In this document: positions 35,481-44,347 of the stretch, one piece after another
How positions within the stretch are numbered: the first letter of the stretch is position 1
How the letters are laid out: each line of letters begins with the position of its first letter
Source of the DNA: Klebsiella quasipneumoniae subsp. quasipneumoniae
Lineage (GTDB): Bacteria; Pseudomonadota; Gammaproteobacteria; Enterobacterales; Enterobacteriaceae
Length of the DNA stretch: 64,000 nucleotides
Direction: 5' to 3'
Assembly (NCBI RefSeq): GCF_020525925.1
Contig: NZ_CP084876.1
Coordinates: 4,216,001 to 4,280,000, forward strand
Program-made: the position numbers and the translations under genes
The notes under the pieces: model-generated
What the model was told of the DNA's origin: nothing
Databases searched by the model: none
The model's input: only the letters and a program-made list of their open reading frames with translations

Positions 35481-36743
35481 ATGGATATTATCAACAGCAT
35501 TATTAGTCTGGGGGCATCAGTAATGATGCCAGTAATATTCTTTATTATCGCGCTTTGCTTTGGCGTTAAAATCGGTACGGCATTTAAAGCAGGGATGCTG
35601 GTCGGCATTGGTTTTGAAGGGGTGGGGCTGGTGATTGGCCTGCTGCTGACAAACCTGGGCCCGGCATCGCAGGCGATGGTTGAGCGTATCGGCCTGCAGT
35701 TAACGGTCGTTGATACCGGTTGGCCTACCGCATCGACTATTGGCTGGGGTTCGCCGCTGATGCTGCCCGTCGTGGTGGGCTTTATCGTCATCAACCTGGC
35801 CATGCTTCTGTTGAAATTAACCAAAACGGTGAATATCGATATTTTTAATTACTGGATTTTCCTGATCATGGGGTCTGTGGTCTATGCCGGAACGGGAAAT
35901 TACTGGCTTTCTGTCGGTATTACTTTCGCTATTTTTGTGTTGACGCTATTGGCCGCAGATTTAACGGCGCCGTATTTACAAAAAAACTATAATCTTAAAG
36001 GGATATCATTCCCACATCTTACCTGTATAGCTTACGTGCCGTTTGGCATTGCCTGTAATTACATCATTGATAAGATCCCGCTCATCAATAAAATCAATTT
36101 CGATCCGGAAAGTATTAATAAAAAATTCGGCGTTTTTGGCGAGCCTCTTACCCTGGGATTTGTGCTGGGACTGCTGTTGGCCTTCCTGGCTGGATATGAC
36201 ATTTCCGCTGCCGTTTCACTGGCCATTAAGGTTTCAGCCGCCATGCTGCTGCTGCCGAAAATGATTGAAATTCTGGTGCAGGGATTGTTGATTGTTCGTG
36301 ATGCCGCTGAAGCAAAACTGAAGGCTAAATTTCCGGGGCGCGATTTTTACATCGGGATGGATACGGCGTTATTGATCGGTGAACCTTCGGTACTGGCGAC
36401 CGGTCTGCTGTTAATCCCTATGGCTGTGGTGCTGTCTATCATTCTGCCCGGCAACCGCGTACTGCCCTTTGTCGATCTGGCTTCGTTAATGTTCCTGCTG
36501 GCAATGGTCACGCCGTTCTGTAAACGAAATATGTTCCGCATGTTCATAACCGGAACCCTGATCGTGACCTGCATTCTGTATGTCGGGACGGACATTTCGC
36601 AAGAATATACTCAGGCGGCGGTGAACTCACATATTCCGGTACCGGAAGGGATGGCCGAGATCACCAATATCGTCGGCGGCGCCACGACGCCTGTCGGCTG
36701 GCTGGCCGTCAAATTTGGCGAGTTTTTTAGCGCCACACCTTAG
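35481..36743 (+). CDS. GatC-type PTS IIC membrane permease without visible IIA/IIB
   Basis: 420 residues, about ten to twelve membrane segments, of the galactitol-type EIIC family: FGVKIGTAFKAGMLVGIGFEG near the start, and the conserved MDTALLIGEPSVLATGLL segment around residues 293-310. Such proteins pass a sugar alcohol or sugar across the inner membrane while a IIB domain phosphorylates it. No IIA or IIB gene is seen in this window, so it either borrows them from another system or acts as a facilitator feeding the FGGY kinase. Last gene of the operon. Confidence 0.83.
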   Translation: MDIINSIISLGASVMMPVIFFIIALCFGVKIGTAFKAGMLVGIGFEGVGLVIGLLLTNLGPASQAMVERIGLQLTVVDTGWPTASTIGWGSPLMLPVVVGFIVINLAMLLLKLTKTVNIDIFNYWIFLIMGSVVYAGTGNYWLSVGITFAIFVLTLLAADLTAPYLQKNYNLKGISFPHLTCIAYVPFGIACNYIIDKIPLINKINFDPESINKKFGVFGEPLTLGFVLGLLLAFLAGYDISAAVSLAIKVSAAMLLLPKMIEILVQGLLIVRDAAEAKLKAKFPGRDFYIGMDTALLIGEPSVLATGLLLIPMAVVLSIILPGNRVLPFVDLASLMFLLAMVTPFCKRNMFRMFITGTLIVTCILYVGTDISQEYTQAAVNSHIPVPEGMAEITNIVGGATTPVGWLAVKFGEFFSATP

Positions 36744-36961
36744 TACAAGACCACTTAAGTAAACAGAGGGCAAACTGTTGCCCTCTGTTTCTTCCTCTCA
36801 TTCTGTGCGCTGAATAGCTGGCTGAGCTACGCCTCTGGTTTGAACATCTGACCAGCGCGGCCGCCCCCTGCGCGGCGAGGTGACTCATTTCTTTTGTGAC
36901 CCCTCCCGTTTTCAACCCTACCTGCTATGCTCCTTCTTTCCCCTGTTCACAGGAGATCCCG

Positions 36962-37600
36962 ATGCTGACTATCTGGGGCCGAAAAACTTCCTCTAACGTG
37001 CAGGCGCTGATGTGGTGTGTTGGCGAGCTTGGTCTGGACTATCTCCGCTTCGACGTGGGCCATCGCTATGGCGGTACCGACAGCGAGGCGTTTTATCAGC
37101 TCAATCCCAATCGTACGGTGCCAGTGCTGCAGGATGGCGATAATCCGCCGCTGTGGGAAACCGGCGCGATCCTTCGCTATTTAGCCAGTCGCTACGCCGA
37201 CGACGCCTTCTGGCCGGGCGACCTGCTGGCTCGTACTGAGATTGATCGCTGGGCCGAGTGGTCAAAGCAGAATATTGCCCTCGGCTTTACGGCGCCGGTG
37301 TTCTGGCGCGTGGTGCGCACGCCCGCCGCCGAGCGGGATCCGCAGGCCATCGCCGCGGCGGTGACGGCCCTGGAGCAAAAGCTGGCGATTGCCGAGGAAC
37401 GTCTCGCCGGCAGTCGCTATCTGGTGGGCGATACGCTCACCCTGGCCGACATCCAGTTTGGTCATGTGCTGTACCGCTACTTTGCAATCGATATCATTCG
37501 TCGCCCCCTACCCCATCTTGCGGCCTATTATGCACGGCTAACCGCACGGCCCGCCTTTTGCCAACACGTCATGGTCAGCTACGACGAGCTGAAGGTCTGA
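36962..37600 (+). CDS. Glutathione S-transferase family protein
   Basis: 212 residues. Thioredoxin-like N-terminal domain (MLTIWGRKTSSNVQAL with Ser/Asn near the catalytic position; NPNRTVPVLQDGD with the cis-Pro; ETGAILRYLA) and an all-helical C-terminal domain (LVGDTLTLADIQFGHVLYR). The start at 36962 follows CAGGAGATCC; an upstream in-frame ATG at 36896 would add a non-homologous 22 residues. Substrate unknown. Monocistronic between two divergent or convergent neighbours. Confidence 0.87.
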   Translation: MLTIWGRKTSSNVQALMWCVGELGLDYLRFDVGHRYGGTDSEAFYQLNPNRTVPVLQDGDNPPLWETGAILRYLASRYADDAFWPGDLLARTEIDRWAEWSKQNIALGFTAPVFWRVVRTPAAERDPQAIAAAVTALEQKLAIAEERLAGSRYLVGDTLTLADIQFGHVLYRYFAIDIIRRPLPHLAAYYARLTARPAFCQHVMVSYDELKV

Positions 37601-37640
37601 AGATGGTCGGTAGCGCCTCCCGACGCTACCGACACGCTGG

Positions 37641-38390
37641 TTAACGCGCCATCAGGACAAACACGCCCCAGCCGAGATATTCCCGGGTCCAGGTGACATG
37701 GTGCAGCGGCGCGGTGGTCAACTGCTGGCGAACCTCCGGCGCGAAGTCATCGTGCGGATTGGCCTCCAGCCAGCGGCGCATCGTCAGCCATTTCGCCGCT
37801 TCATAACGATCCCAGCCCTCCGGGTCCGCCAGCACCATCTCCACTACGTCATAGCCCAGTTCGCCGAAGTGGGCGACCAGCGCCGGCAGCGTCAGGAAGT
37901 CGTCGGGAGAGTGCGCGCCGCAGGCAACCGCCTCTTCCGCCGTGGCGGGGCGTTTGCGCCACCATGGCTCGCCGATCAGCAGCATACCGCCTGGGTTAAG
38001 GCTCTGCTTCAGCAGCGCAATCGTGCCTGCCACGCCGCCGCCGATCCACGTTGCCCCCACGCAGGCGGCAATATCGCACGGCTGACTGGCGACATACCCG
38101 CTGGCATCCTGGTGCACAAAGGTCACCCGGTCGCTCACCCCGAGCGCCTCTGCCCGGGCGGCCGCCTGCTGGCTGAACAGCAGGCTCATGTCCACCCCGG
38201 TGCCGACGATCTGATGATCGCGCGCCCAGCTACAGAGCATCTCTCCGGAGCCGCTGCCGAGGTCAAGAATGGAGGCGCCCGGCGCCATTCGCAGCGCCCG
38301 CCCCAGCGTGGCGTACTTTTCCGGGGTAAAAGGGTTATGAATACGGTGTTCGCTTTCACTGATAGTAAAAATGCGAGGGATATCGATCAT
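37641..38390 (-). CDS. yjhP: YjhP-like class I SAM-dependent methyltransferase
   Basis: 249 residues with the SAM-binding motif ILDLGSGSGEMLCSW and GTGVDMS, then CVGATWI and MLLIGEPWW. Opening IPRIFTISESEHRIHNPFTP matches E. coli YjhP as I remember it. The substrate is unknown. It follows the toxin gene yjhX by 57 bp on the same strand; in E. coli, yjhQ lies between them and it is missing here. A GC-rich inverted repeat (CCGGGCAG...CTGCCCGG) fills the gap. Confidence 0.82.
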   Translation of the reverse strand: MIDIPRIFTISESEHRIHNPFTPEKYATLGRALRMAPGASILDLGSGSGEMLCSWARDHQIVGTGVDMSLLFSQQAAARAEALGVSDRVTFVHQDASGYVASQPCDIAACVGATWIGGGVAGTIALLKQSLNPGGMLLIGEPWWRKRPATAEEAVACGAHSPDDFLTLPALVAHFGELGYDVVEMVLADPEGWDRYEAAKWLTMRRWLEANPHDDFAPEVRQQLTTAPLHHVTWTREYLGWGVFVLMAR

Positions 38391-38447
38391 GGTTTTTTCT
38401 CCTTGAGAGCCATACGCCCGGGCAGCGACCCTGCCCGGGTCGCTGTA

Positions 38448-38705
38448 TCAGCGGTTGTCCGCCTGCGCGCGAACGTTGGTCAAACCGGTGATGTTGATCC
38501 GGTACGGCTGGCCATTCACCGACTTAATCAGCTTTTTGGTTTTGAGCTTTTTGAAGACCGCGAGGGTGCAGTCGCTCAGCAACAGCCCTTCCCGGGTGTA
38601 GCATTCGACGGCGGTAATGCGGCCGGAGGTATCACGGACGTGCGCAATACGGCCACCTTTGGCGAGTACGTGTAAGGTCCGTTGTTCCTGACGGGATAAA
38701 TTCAT
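38448..38705 (-). CDS. yjhX: YjhX/TopAI-family toxin (topoisomerase I inhibitor)
   Basis: 85 residues, the family's length; opening [20 protein letters not shown] and [20 protein letters not shown] match E. coli YjhX (TopAI, UPF0386), which binds topoisomerase I and blocks DNA relaxation. In E. coli the next gene, yjhQ (an acetyltransferase-like protein), is the antitoxin. Here the next gene is yjhP and no yjhQ is present in the window. The frame is intact. Confidence 0.87.
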   Translation of the reverse strand: MNLSRQEQRTLHVLAKGGRIAHVRDTSGRITAVECYTREGLLLSDCTLAVFKKLKTKKLIKSVNGQPYRINITGLTNVRAQADNR

Positions 38706-39170
38706 ACTGAAACCTGTTCATTATCATGTGCGAAAACATGCCTACACCCGCAGGTGTGTGCGTAAGGTTTAAGCGCAGCGATAATCAGTCCGGCCTGGGC
38801 AGGTCGGGAAGCTGATTATCTGATAATGACATTCTCCAGCATCGAAGCCTCGGTGAGCATTGAAAGGTATTTACCGGCTGAATGTTAACACCTTCATCTG
38901 GTAAGGGTATTGCACAGATTAAAAACTGTGATCGGCGTTATGATTTACCCTCAGCCTTTCGGCATTTTGCCTTTTCCGCCCCCCGCTTTGTTCCTCAACG
39001 TTAACCACCGCCTTATCTCTCTCGCATTGTTAAATAATTATTGGCAGATCACAAAATAGAAACAAAAAGGCCATTTCGTACGCATTTTATAAAAATGTAG
39101 ATATTTTTAATTTATGGCTACGAAATGAACATCACCCTGACCTTCCATTCCATTGCGAGGAACGATCCTG
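38706..39170. promoter_or_regulatory. yjhX-glaH divergent intergenic region
   Basis: 465 bp with no gene. The 130 bp before glaH are AT-rich and should contain its RpoS/CRP-dependent promoter, known from E. coli csiD. One CRP half-site (TCACA at 39049-39053 within GGCAGATCACAAAAT) is visible; the other half is poor. A CTGATTATC...GATAATC-type repeat pair is near 38780-38825. Confidence 0.4.
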
Positions 39171-40148
39171 ATGAACGCCCTGACCGCAGTAAAACCGACA
39201 TCCGCGCCGTTAGCTCAACACTTCCCTGGCTTTACCGTCGCCCCTTCCGCCCAGTCGCCGCGCCTGCTGGAGCTCACCTTTTCCGCCGACACCACCGCCC
39301 AGTTTCTGCAGCAGGTCGCGCAGTGGCCGGTGCAGGCGCTGGAGTACAAATCTTTCTTACGCTTCCAGGTGGGCAAGATCCTCGACGATCTGTGCGGCAA
39401 CCAGCTGCAGCCGCTGCTGATCAAAACGCTGCTCGACCGCGCGGAAGGCGCGCTGCTGATCAACGGCGAAGGGATCGATAACGTCAGCCAGGCCGAGGAG
39501 ATGGTCAAGCTGGCCACCGCCGTGGCGCACCTGATTGGCCGTTCCAATTTCGACGCCATGAGCGGCCAGTATTACGCCCGTTTCGTGGTGAAAAACGTCG
39601 ATAACTCCGACAGCTATCTGCGCCAGCCGCACCGGGTGATGGAGCTGCACAACGACGGCACCTACGTCGAAGAGCAAACCGACTATGTGCTGATGATGAA
39701 GATCGACGAGCAGAACATGCAGGGCGGCAATTCCCTGCTGCTGCATCTCGACGACTGGGAGCACCTCGACGAATTCTTCCGCGACCCGCTCGCCCGCCGC
39801 CCGATGCGCTGGGCCGCGCCGCCGAGCAAAAACGTCAGCAAAGATGTCTTCCACCCGGTATTCGACGTCGACCAGTTGGGTCGCCCGGTGATGCGCTATA
39901 TCGACCAGTTCGTCCAGCCGAAAGATTTCGAAGAAGGCACCTGGCTGAGCCGCCTCTCCGACGCGCTGGAGACCAGCAAAAACATTCTTTCTGTACCGGT
40001 TCCGGTAGGCAAATTTCTGTTGATAAACAACCTGTTCTGGCTGCACGGCCGCGACCGCTTTACGCCGCACCCGGACCTGCGCCGCGAGCTGATGCGCCAG
40101 CGCGGCTACTTTGCGTATTCCACGAATCATTACCAGACTCATCAATAA
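39171..40148 (+). CDS. glaH: GlaH (CsiD), glutarate 2-hydroxylase
   Basis: 325 residues, Fe(II)/2-oxoglutarate dioxygenase. The iron ligands are in [12 protein letters not shown] (His-x-Asp) and WLHGRDRF, with the Arg of [15 protein letters not shown] contacting 2-oxoglutarate. Long stretches ([40 protein letters not shown]) match E. coli GlaH. It hydroxylates glutarate to L-2-hydroxyglutarate while converting 2-oxoglutarate to succinate, in lysine breakdown. Start at ATG 39171, the family start; a codon six residues upstream is also possible. First gene of the gla-gab cluster. Confidence 0.95.
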   Translation: MNALTAVKPTSAPLAQHFPGFTVAPSAQSPRLLELTFSADTTAQFLQQVAQWPVQALEYKSFLRFQVGKILDDLCGNQLQPLLIKTLLDRAEGALLINGEGIDNVSQAEEMVKLATAVAHLIGRSNFDAMSGQYYARFVVKNVDNSDSYLRQPHRVMELHNDGTYVEEQTDYVLMMKIDEQNMQGGNSLLLHLDDWEHLDEFFRDPLARRPMRWAAPPSKNVSKDVFHPVFDVDQLGRPVMRYIDQFVQPKDFEEGTWLSRLSDALETSKNILSVPVPVGKFLLINNLFWLHGRDRFTPHPDLRRELMRQRGYFAYSTNHYQTHQ

Positions 40149-40175
40149 GGGTTTTCAGGCGAAGGAATTGAGCGG

Positions 40176-41444
40176 ATGTATGATTTCGTGATTATCGGCG
40201 GCGGCATCATCGGCATGTCGACCGCCATGCAGTTAATTGAGATTTACCCGGACGCCCGCATTGCGCTGCTGGAAAAAGAGGCCGGCCCGGCCTGCCATCA
40301 GACCGGCCATAACAGCGGCGTGATCCACGCCGGGGTGTACTACACGCCCGGCAGCCTCAAGGCGCAGTTTTGCCTCGCCGGCAACCGCGCCACCAAAGCC
40401 TTTTGCGAGCAGAATGGCATCCGCTACGACGTCTGCGGCAAGATGCTGGTCGCCACCTCGCCGCTGGAGATGGAGCGGATGCGCGCCCTGTGGGATCGCA
40501 CCGCCGCCAACGGCCTGCAGCGGGAATGGCTGAGCGCCGGGGAGCTGCGCGAGCGCGAACCGAACATCAGCGGACTCGGCGGGATCTTCGTCCCTTCCAG
40601 CGGCATCGTCAGCTATCGCGACGTGGCGGCGGCGATGGCGAAGAACTTCGAATCGAAAGGCGGCGCCATCGTCTACAACGCCGAAGTCAGCGCCCTGAAA
40701 GAACACGCCAGCGGCGTGGTCGTCCACACCCGCCAGGGCGGCGAGTATGAGGCCTCGACGCTGATTACCTGTTCCGGGCTGATGGCCGATCGACTGGTGA
40801 AAATGCTCGGCGTCGATCCCGGGTTTATCATCTGCCCGTTCCGCGGGGAGTATTTCCAGCTCGCTCCGCAGCACAATCAGATCGTCAACCATCTGATCTA
40901 TCCGATCCCCGATCCGGCGATGCCGTTCCTCGGCGTCCACCTGACCCGCATGATCGACGGCAGCGTCACCGTCGGCCCCAACGCCGTGCTGGCCCTGAAG
41001 CGCGAAGGCTATCGCAAGCGCGATATTTCGCTGGCCGATACCCTGGAGATCCTCACCTCGCCCGGCATTCGCCGGGTACTGCAAAACAACCTGCGCTCCG
41101 GGCTGGGCGAAATGAAAAATTCGCTGTGCCGAAGCGGCTATCTGCGGCTGGTGCAGAAATACTGCCCGAGCCTGACATTGCGCGATTTGCGCCCGTGGCC
41201 GGCCGGTGTGCGGGCGCAGGCGGTGTCGCCGCAGGGCAAACTGATCGACGATTTTCTCTTCGTCACCACCGCGCGTTCCATTCACACCTGTAACGCGCCG
41301 TCACCCGCGGCGACGTCGGCTATCCCGATCGGCGCGCATATCGTCAGCAAGGTGCAGACCCTGCTGGCCAGCCAGAGCAATCCCGGACGCACGCTGCGTG
41401 CGGCACGTAGCGTGGAGACACTACACGCCGCTTTTACCCGTTAA
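40176..41444 (+). CDS. lhgD: LhgD (LhgO), L-2-hydroxyglutarate dehydrogenase
   Basis: 422 residues, the E. coli length. FAD-binding Rossmann motif FVIIGGGIIGMSTAMQL at the N-terminus and the DAO-family GHNSGVIHAGVYYTPGSLKA segment. It oxidises L-2-hydroxyglutarate to 2-oxoglutarate, regenerating the co-substrate of GlaH and passing electrons to the membrane quinone pool. It follows glaH by 27 bp and precedes gabD by 23 bp. Confidence 0.95.
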   Translation: MYDFVIIGGGIIGMSTAMQLIEIYPDARIALLEKEAGPACHQTGHNSGVIHAGVYYTPGSLKAQFCLAGNRATKAFCEQNGIRYDVCGKMLVATSPLEMERMRALWDRTAANGLQREWLSAGELREREPNISGLGGIFVPSSGIVSYRDVAAAMAKNFESKGGAIVYNAEVSALKEHASGVVVHTRQGGEYEASTLITCSGLMADRLVKMLGVDPGFIICPFRGEYFQLAPQHNQIVNHLIYPIPDPAMPFLGVHLTRMIDGSVTVGPNAVLALKREGYRKRDISLADTLEILTSPGIRRVLQNNLRSGLGEMKNSLCRSGYLRLVQKYCPSLTLRDLRPWPAGVRAQAVSPQGKLIDDFLFVTTARSIHTCNAPSPAATSAIPIGAHIVSKVQTLLASQSNPGRTLRAARSVETLHAAFTR

Positions 41445-41467
41445 CCCCCTGAAGACAGGAAGCGATT

Positions 41468-42916
41468 ATGCAACTCAACGATATGACTCTGTTTCGCCAG
41501 CAGGCGCTGATTGATGGTCAGTGGCGCGATGCGCCCAACGGCGACGTGATTGCGGTGACCAACCCCGCCAACGGCGAGCAGCTCGGCAGCGTGCCGAAAA
41601 TGGGCGCTGACGAAACCCGACAAGCGATCGAAGCCGCTAACCGCGCCCTTCCCACCTGGCGCGCCCTCACCGCCAAAGAGCGGGCGAATATTCTGCGCCG
41701 CTGGTTCGATCTCATGCTGGAGAACCAGGACGATCTCGCCCGTCTGATGACCCTCGAGCAGGGGAAACCGCTGGCGGAAGCCAAAGGCGAAATCAGCTAC
41801 GCCGCCTCCTTTATTGAATGGTTCGCCGAAGAAGGTAAACGCATTTACGGCGACACCATTCCGGGCCACCAGGCCGACAAGCGCCTGCTGGTGATTAAGC
41901 AGCCCATCGGCGTCACCGCCGCCATCACCCCGTGGAACTTCCCGGCGGCGATGATCACCCGCAAAGCGGGCCCGGCGCTGGCCGCGGGCTGCACCATGGT
42001 CCTGAAACCGGCCAGCCAGACGCCGTTTTCCGCGCTGGCGCTGGCCGAACTGGCGAATCGCGCCGGGATCCCCGCCGGGGTGTTCAACGTCGTCACCGGC
42101 TCAGCCGGCGCGGTCGGCGGCGAACTGACCAGCAACCCGCTGGTACGCAAGCTCTCCTTTACCGGCTCGACCGAGATTGGCCGCCAGCTGATGGAGCAGT
42201 GCGCGAAAGATATCAAAAAAGTCTCCCTGGAGCTGGGCGGCAACGCGCCGTTTATCGTCTTCGACGATGCCGATCTCGATAAAGCCGTCGAGGGGGCGCT
42301 GGCGTCGAAGTTCCGCAACGCCGGGCAAACCTGCGTCTGCGCCAACCGCCTGTACGTCCAGGACGGGGTGTATGACCGTTTCGCCGAGAAGCTGCAGCAG
42401 GCGGTGGAAAAACTGCGCATCGGCGACGGCCTGCAGGAGGGCGTCACGACCGGCCCGCTGATCGACGAGAAAGCCGTCGCCAAAGTTGAAGAACACATTG
42501 CCGACGCCATCGCCAAAGGCGCAAAGGTGGTCACCGGCGGCAAACCGCACGCCCTGGGCGGCAACTTCTTCCAGCCCACCATCCTGGTCAACGTGCCCGA
42601 CAGCGCCAAAGTGGCGAAAGAGGAAACCTTCGGCCCGCTGGCCCCGCTGTTCCGCTTTAAAGATGAAGCCGACGTCATTGCCCAGGCCAACGATACCGAG
42701 TTCGGTCTCGCCGCCTATTTCTACGCCCGCGATCTGAGCCGTGTGTTCCGCGTCGGCGAAGCGCTGGAGTACGGCATCATCGGCATCAATACCGGAATTA
42801 TCTCCACCGAAGTCGCTCCGTTCGGCGGCGTTAAGGCCTCCGGCCTCGGCCGCGAAGGGTCGAAGTACGGCATCGAAGACTACTTAGAAATCAAATACAT
42901 GTGTATTGGCCTTTAA
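41468..42916 (+). CDS. gabD: GabD, succinate-semialdehyde dehydrogenase (NADP)
   Basis: 482 residues. Aldehyde dehydrogenase motifs: PWNFPAAMITRKAGPALAAG, FTGSTEIGRQLMEQ, the catalytic Glu in LELGGNAPFIV and the catalytic Cys in GQTCVCANR. It oxidises succinate semialdehyde, the product of GabT, to succinate. It is 12 bp upstream of gabT. Confidence 0.96.
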   Translation: MQLNDMTLFRQQALIDGQWRDAPNGDVIAVTNPANGEQLGSVPKMGADETRQAIEAANRALPTWRALTAKERANILRRWFDLMLENQDDLARLMTLEQGKPLAEAKGEISYAASFIEWFAEEGKRIYGDTIPGHQADKRLLVIKQPIGVTAAITPWNFPAAMITRKAGPALAAGCTMVLKPASQTPFSALALAELANRAGIPAGVFNVVTGSAGAVGGELTSNPLVRKLSFTGSTEIGRQLMEQCAKDIKKVSLELGGNAPFIVFDDADLDKAVEGALASKFRNAGQTCVCANRLYVQDGVYDRFAEKLQQAVEKLRIGDGLQEGVTTGPLIDEKAVAKVEEHIADAIAKGAKVVTGGKPHALGGNFFQPTILVNVPDSAKVAKEETFGPLAPLFRFKDEADVIAQANDTEFGLAAYFYARDLSRVFRVGEALEYGIIGINTGIISTEVAPFGGVKASGLGREGSKYGIEDYLEIKYMCIGL

Positions 42917-42928
42917 CAGGAGTGACGG

Positions 42929-44212
42929 ATGAACAGCAATAAAGCAATGATGGCGCGTCGCAACGACGCGGTCCCGCGCGGCGTCGGCCAGATCCATCCT
43001 GTCTTCGCCGAGCGCGCGGAGAACTGCCGGGTGTGGGACGTCGAAGGGCGGGAATATCTCGATTTTGCCGGCGGTATCGCGGTGCTCAATACCGGCCACC
43101 TGCATCCGCAGATTGTCGCCGCCGTGGAGGACCAGCTGAAAAAGCTGTCCCATACCTGCTTCCAGGTGCTGGCCTACGAGCCCTACCTGGCGCTGTGCGA
43201 AAAGATGAACCAGAAGGTGCCTGGTGATTTCGCCAAGAAAACCCTGCTGGTGACCACCGGGTCGGAAGCGGTGGAGAACGCAGTGAAGATCGCCCGCGCG
43301 GCAACCGGGCGCAGCGGCGCGATCGCCTTCACCGGCGCCTATCACGGCCGCACCCACTACACCCTGTCGCTGACCGGTAAAGTGAATCCATACTCCGCCG
43401 GTATGGGCTTAATGCCGGGTCACGTCTATCGCGCCCTCTATCCGTGCGCGCTGCACGGCGTCAGCGATGACGAGGCGATCGCCAGCATCCATCGTATCTT
43501 CAAAAACGATGCCGCGCCGGAAGATATCGCCGCCATCATTATTGAGCCGGTGCAGGGTGAAGGCGGATTCTATGCCGCCTCCCCGGCCTTTATGCAGCGC
43601 CTGCGCGCCCTGTGCGACGAGCACGGCATTATGCTCATCGCCGATGAAGTACAGAGCGGCGCGGGCCGCACCGGTACCCTGTTCGCCATGGAGCAGATGG
43701 GCGTCGCGGCGGATATCACCACCTTCGCCAAATCCATCGCCGGCGGTTTCCCGCTGGCGGGCGTCACCGGCCGCGCGGAGGTGATGGACGCCATCGCCCC
43801 GGGCGGACTGGGCGGCACCTACGCCGGCAACCCCATCGCCTGCGCCGCCGCCCTGGCGGTATTGCAGATTTTCGAGCAGGAGAATCTGCTGGAAAAAGCC
43901 AACCAGCTCGGCGATACCCTGCGCCAGGGCCTGCTGGCGATCGCAGAAGATCATCCGGAGATCGGCGACGTGCGCGGTCTGGGAGCGATGATCGCCATTG
44001 AGCTGTTCGAAGAGGGCGACCACAGCAGGCCGAACGCCAGGCTGACGGCGGATATTGTCGCCCGGGCGCGCGACAAAGGTCTGATCCTGCTCTCCTGCGG
44101 GCCGTACTACAACGTGCTGCGCATCCTGGTGCCGCTGACCATCGAAGAGGCGCAGATCGAGCAGGGGCTGAAGATCATCGCCGACTGCTTTACCGAGGCG
44201 AAACAGGCATAG
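42929..44212 (+). CDS. gabT: GabT, 4-aminobutyrate aminotransferase
   Basis: 427 residues, class III PLP aminotransferase. PLP contacts in TGSEAVENAVKIARAATGR, GAYHGRTHYTL and IADEVQSGAGRTG; the Schiff-base lysine is in TTFAKSIAGGFPLAG. It converts GABA (and 5-aminovalerate) plus 2-oxoglutarate to the semialdehyde and glutamate. It links lysine-derived 5-aminovalerate to glutarate feeding GlaH. Confidence 0.96.
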   Translation: MNSNKAMMARRNDAVPRGVGQIHPVFAERAENCRVWDVEGREYLDFAGGIAVLNTGHLHPQIVAAVEDQLKKLSHTCFQVLAYEPYLALCEKMNQKVPGDFAKKTLLVTTGSEAVENAVKIARAATGRSGAIAFTGAYHGRTHYTLSLTGKVNPYSAGMGLMPGHVYRALYPCALHGVSDDEAIASIHRIFKNDAAPEDIAAIIIEPVQGEGGFYAASPAFMQRLRALCDEHGIMLIADEVQSGAGRTGTLFAMEQMGVAADITTFAKSIAGGFPLAGVTGRAEVMDAIAPGGLGGTYAGNPIACAAALAVLQIFEQENLLEKANQLGDTLRQGLLAIAEDHPEIGDVRGLGAMIAIELFEEGDHSRPNARLTADIVARARDKGLILLSCGPYYNVLRILVPLTIEEAQIEQGLKIIADCFTEAKQA

Positions 44213-44347
44213 CACACCAGACATGCGGACACGAAGTACGTTAGTAAGGGAATAAAGACGAGACCTGCAAAACAACAATAATACGCGTGCCCCGGCGCGG
44301 GAATGTCGGGGCGCTCTCCCAGGTGACACACTTCGAGAGGGTAAATG

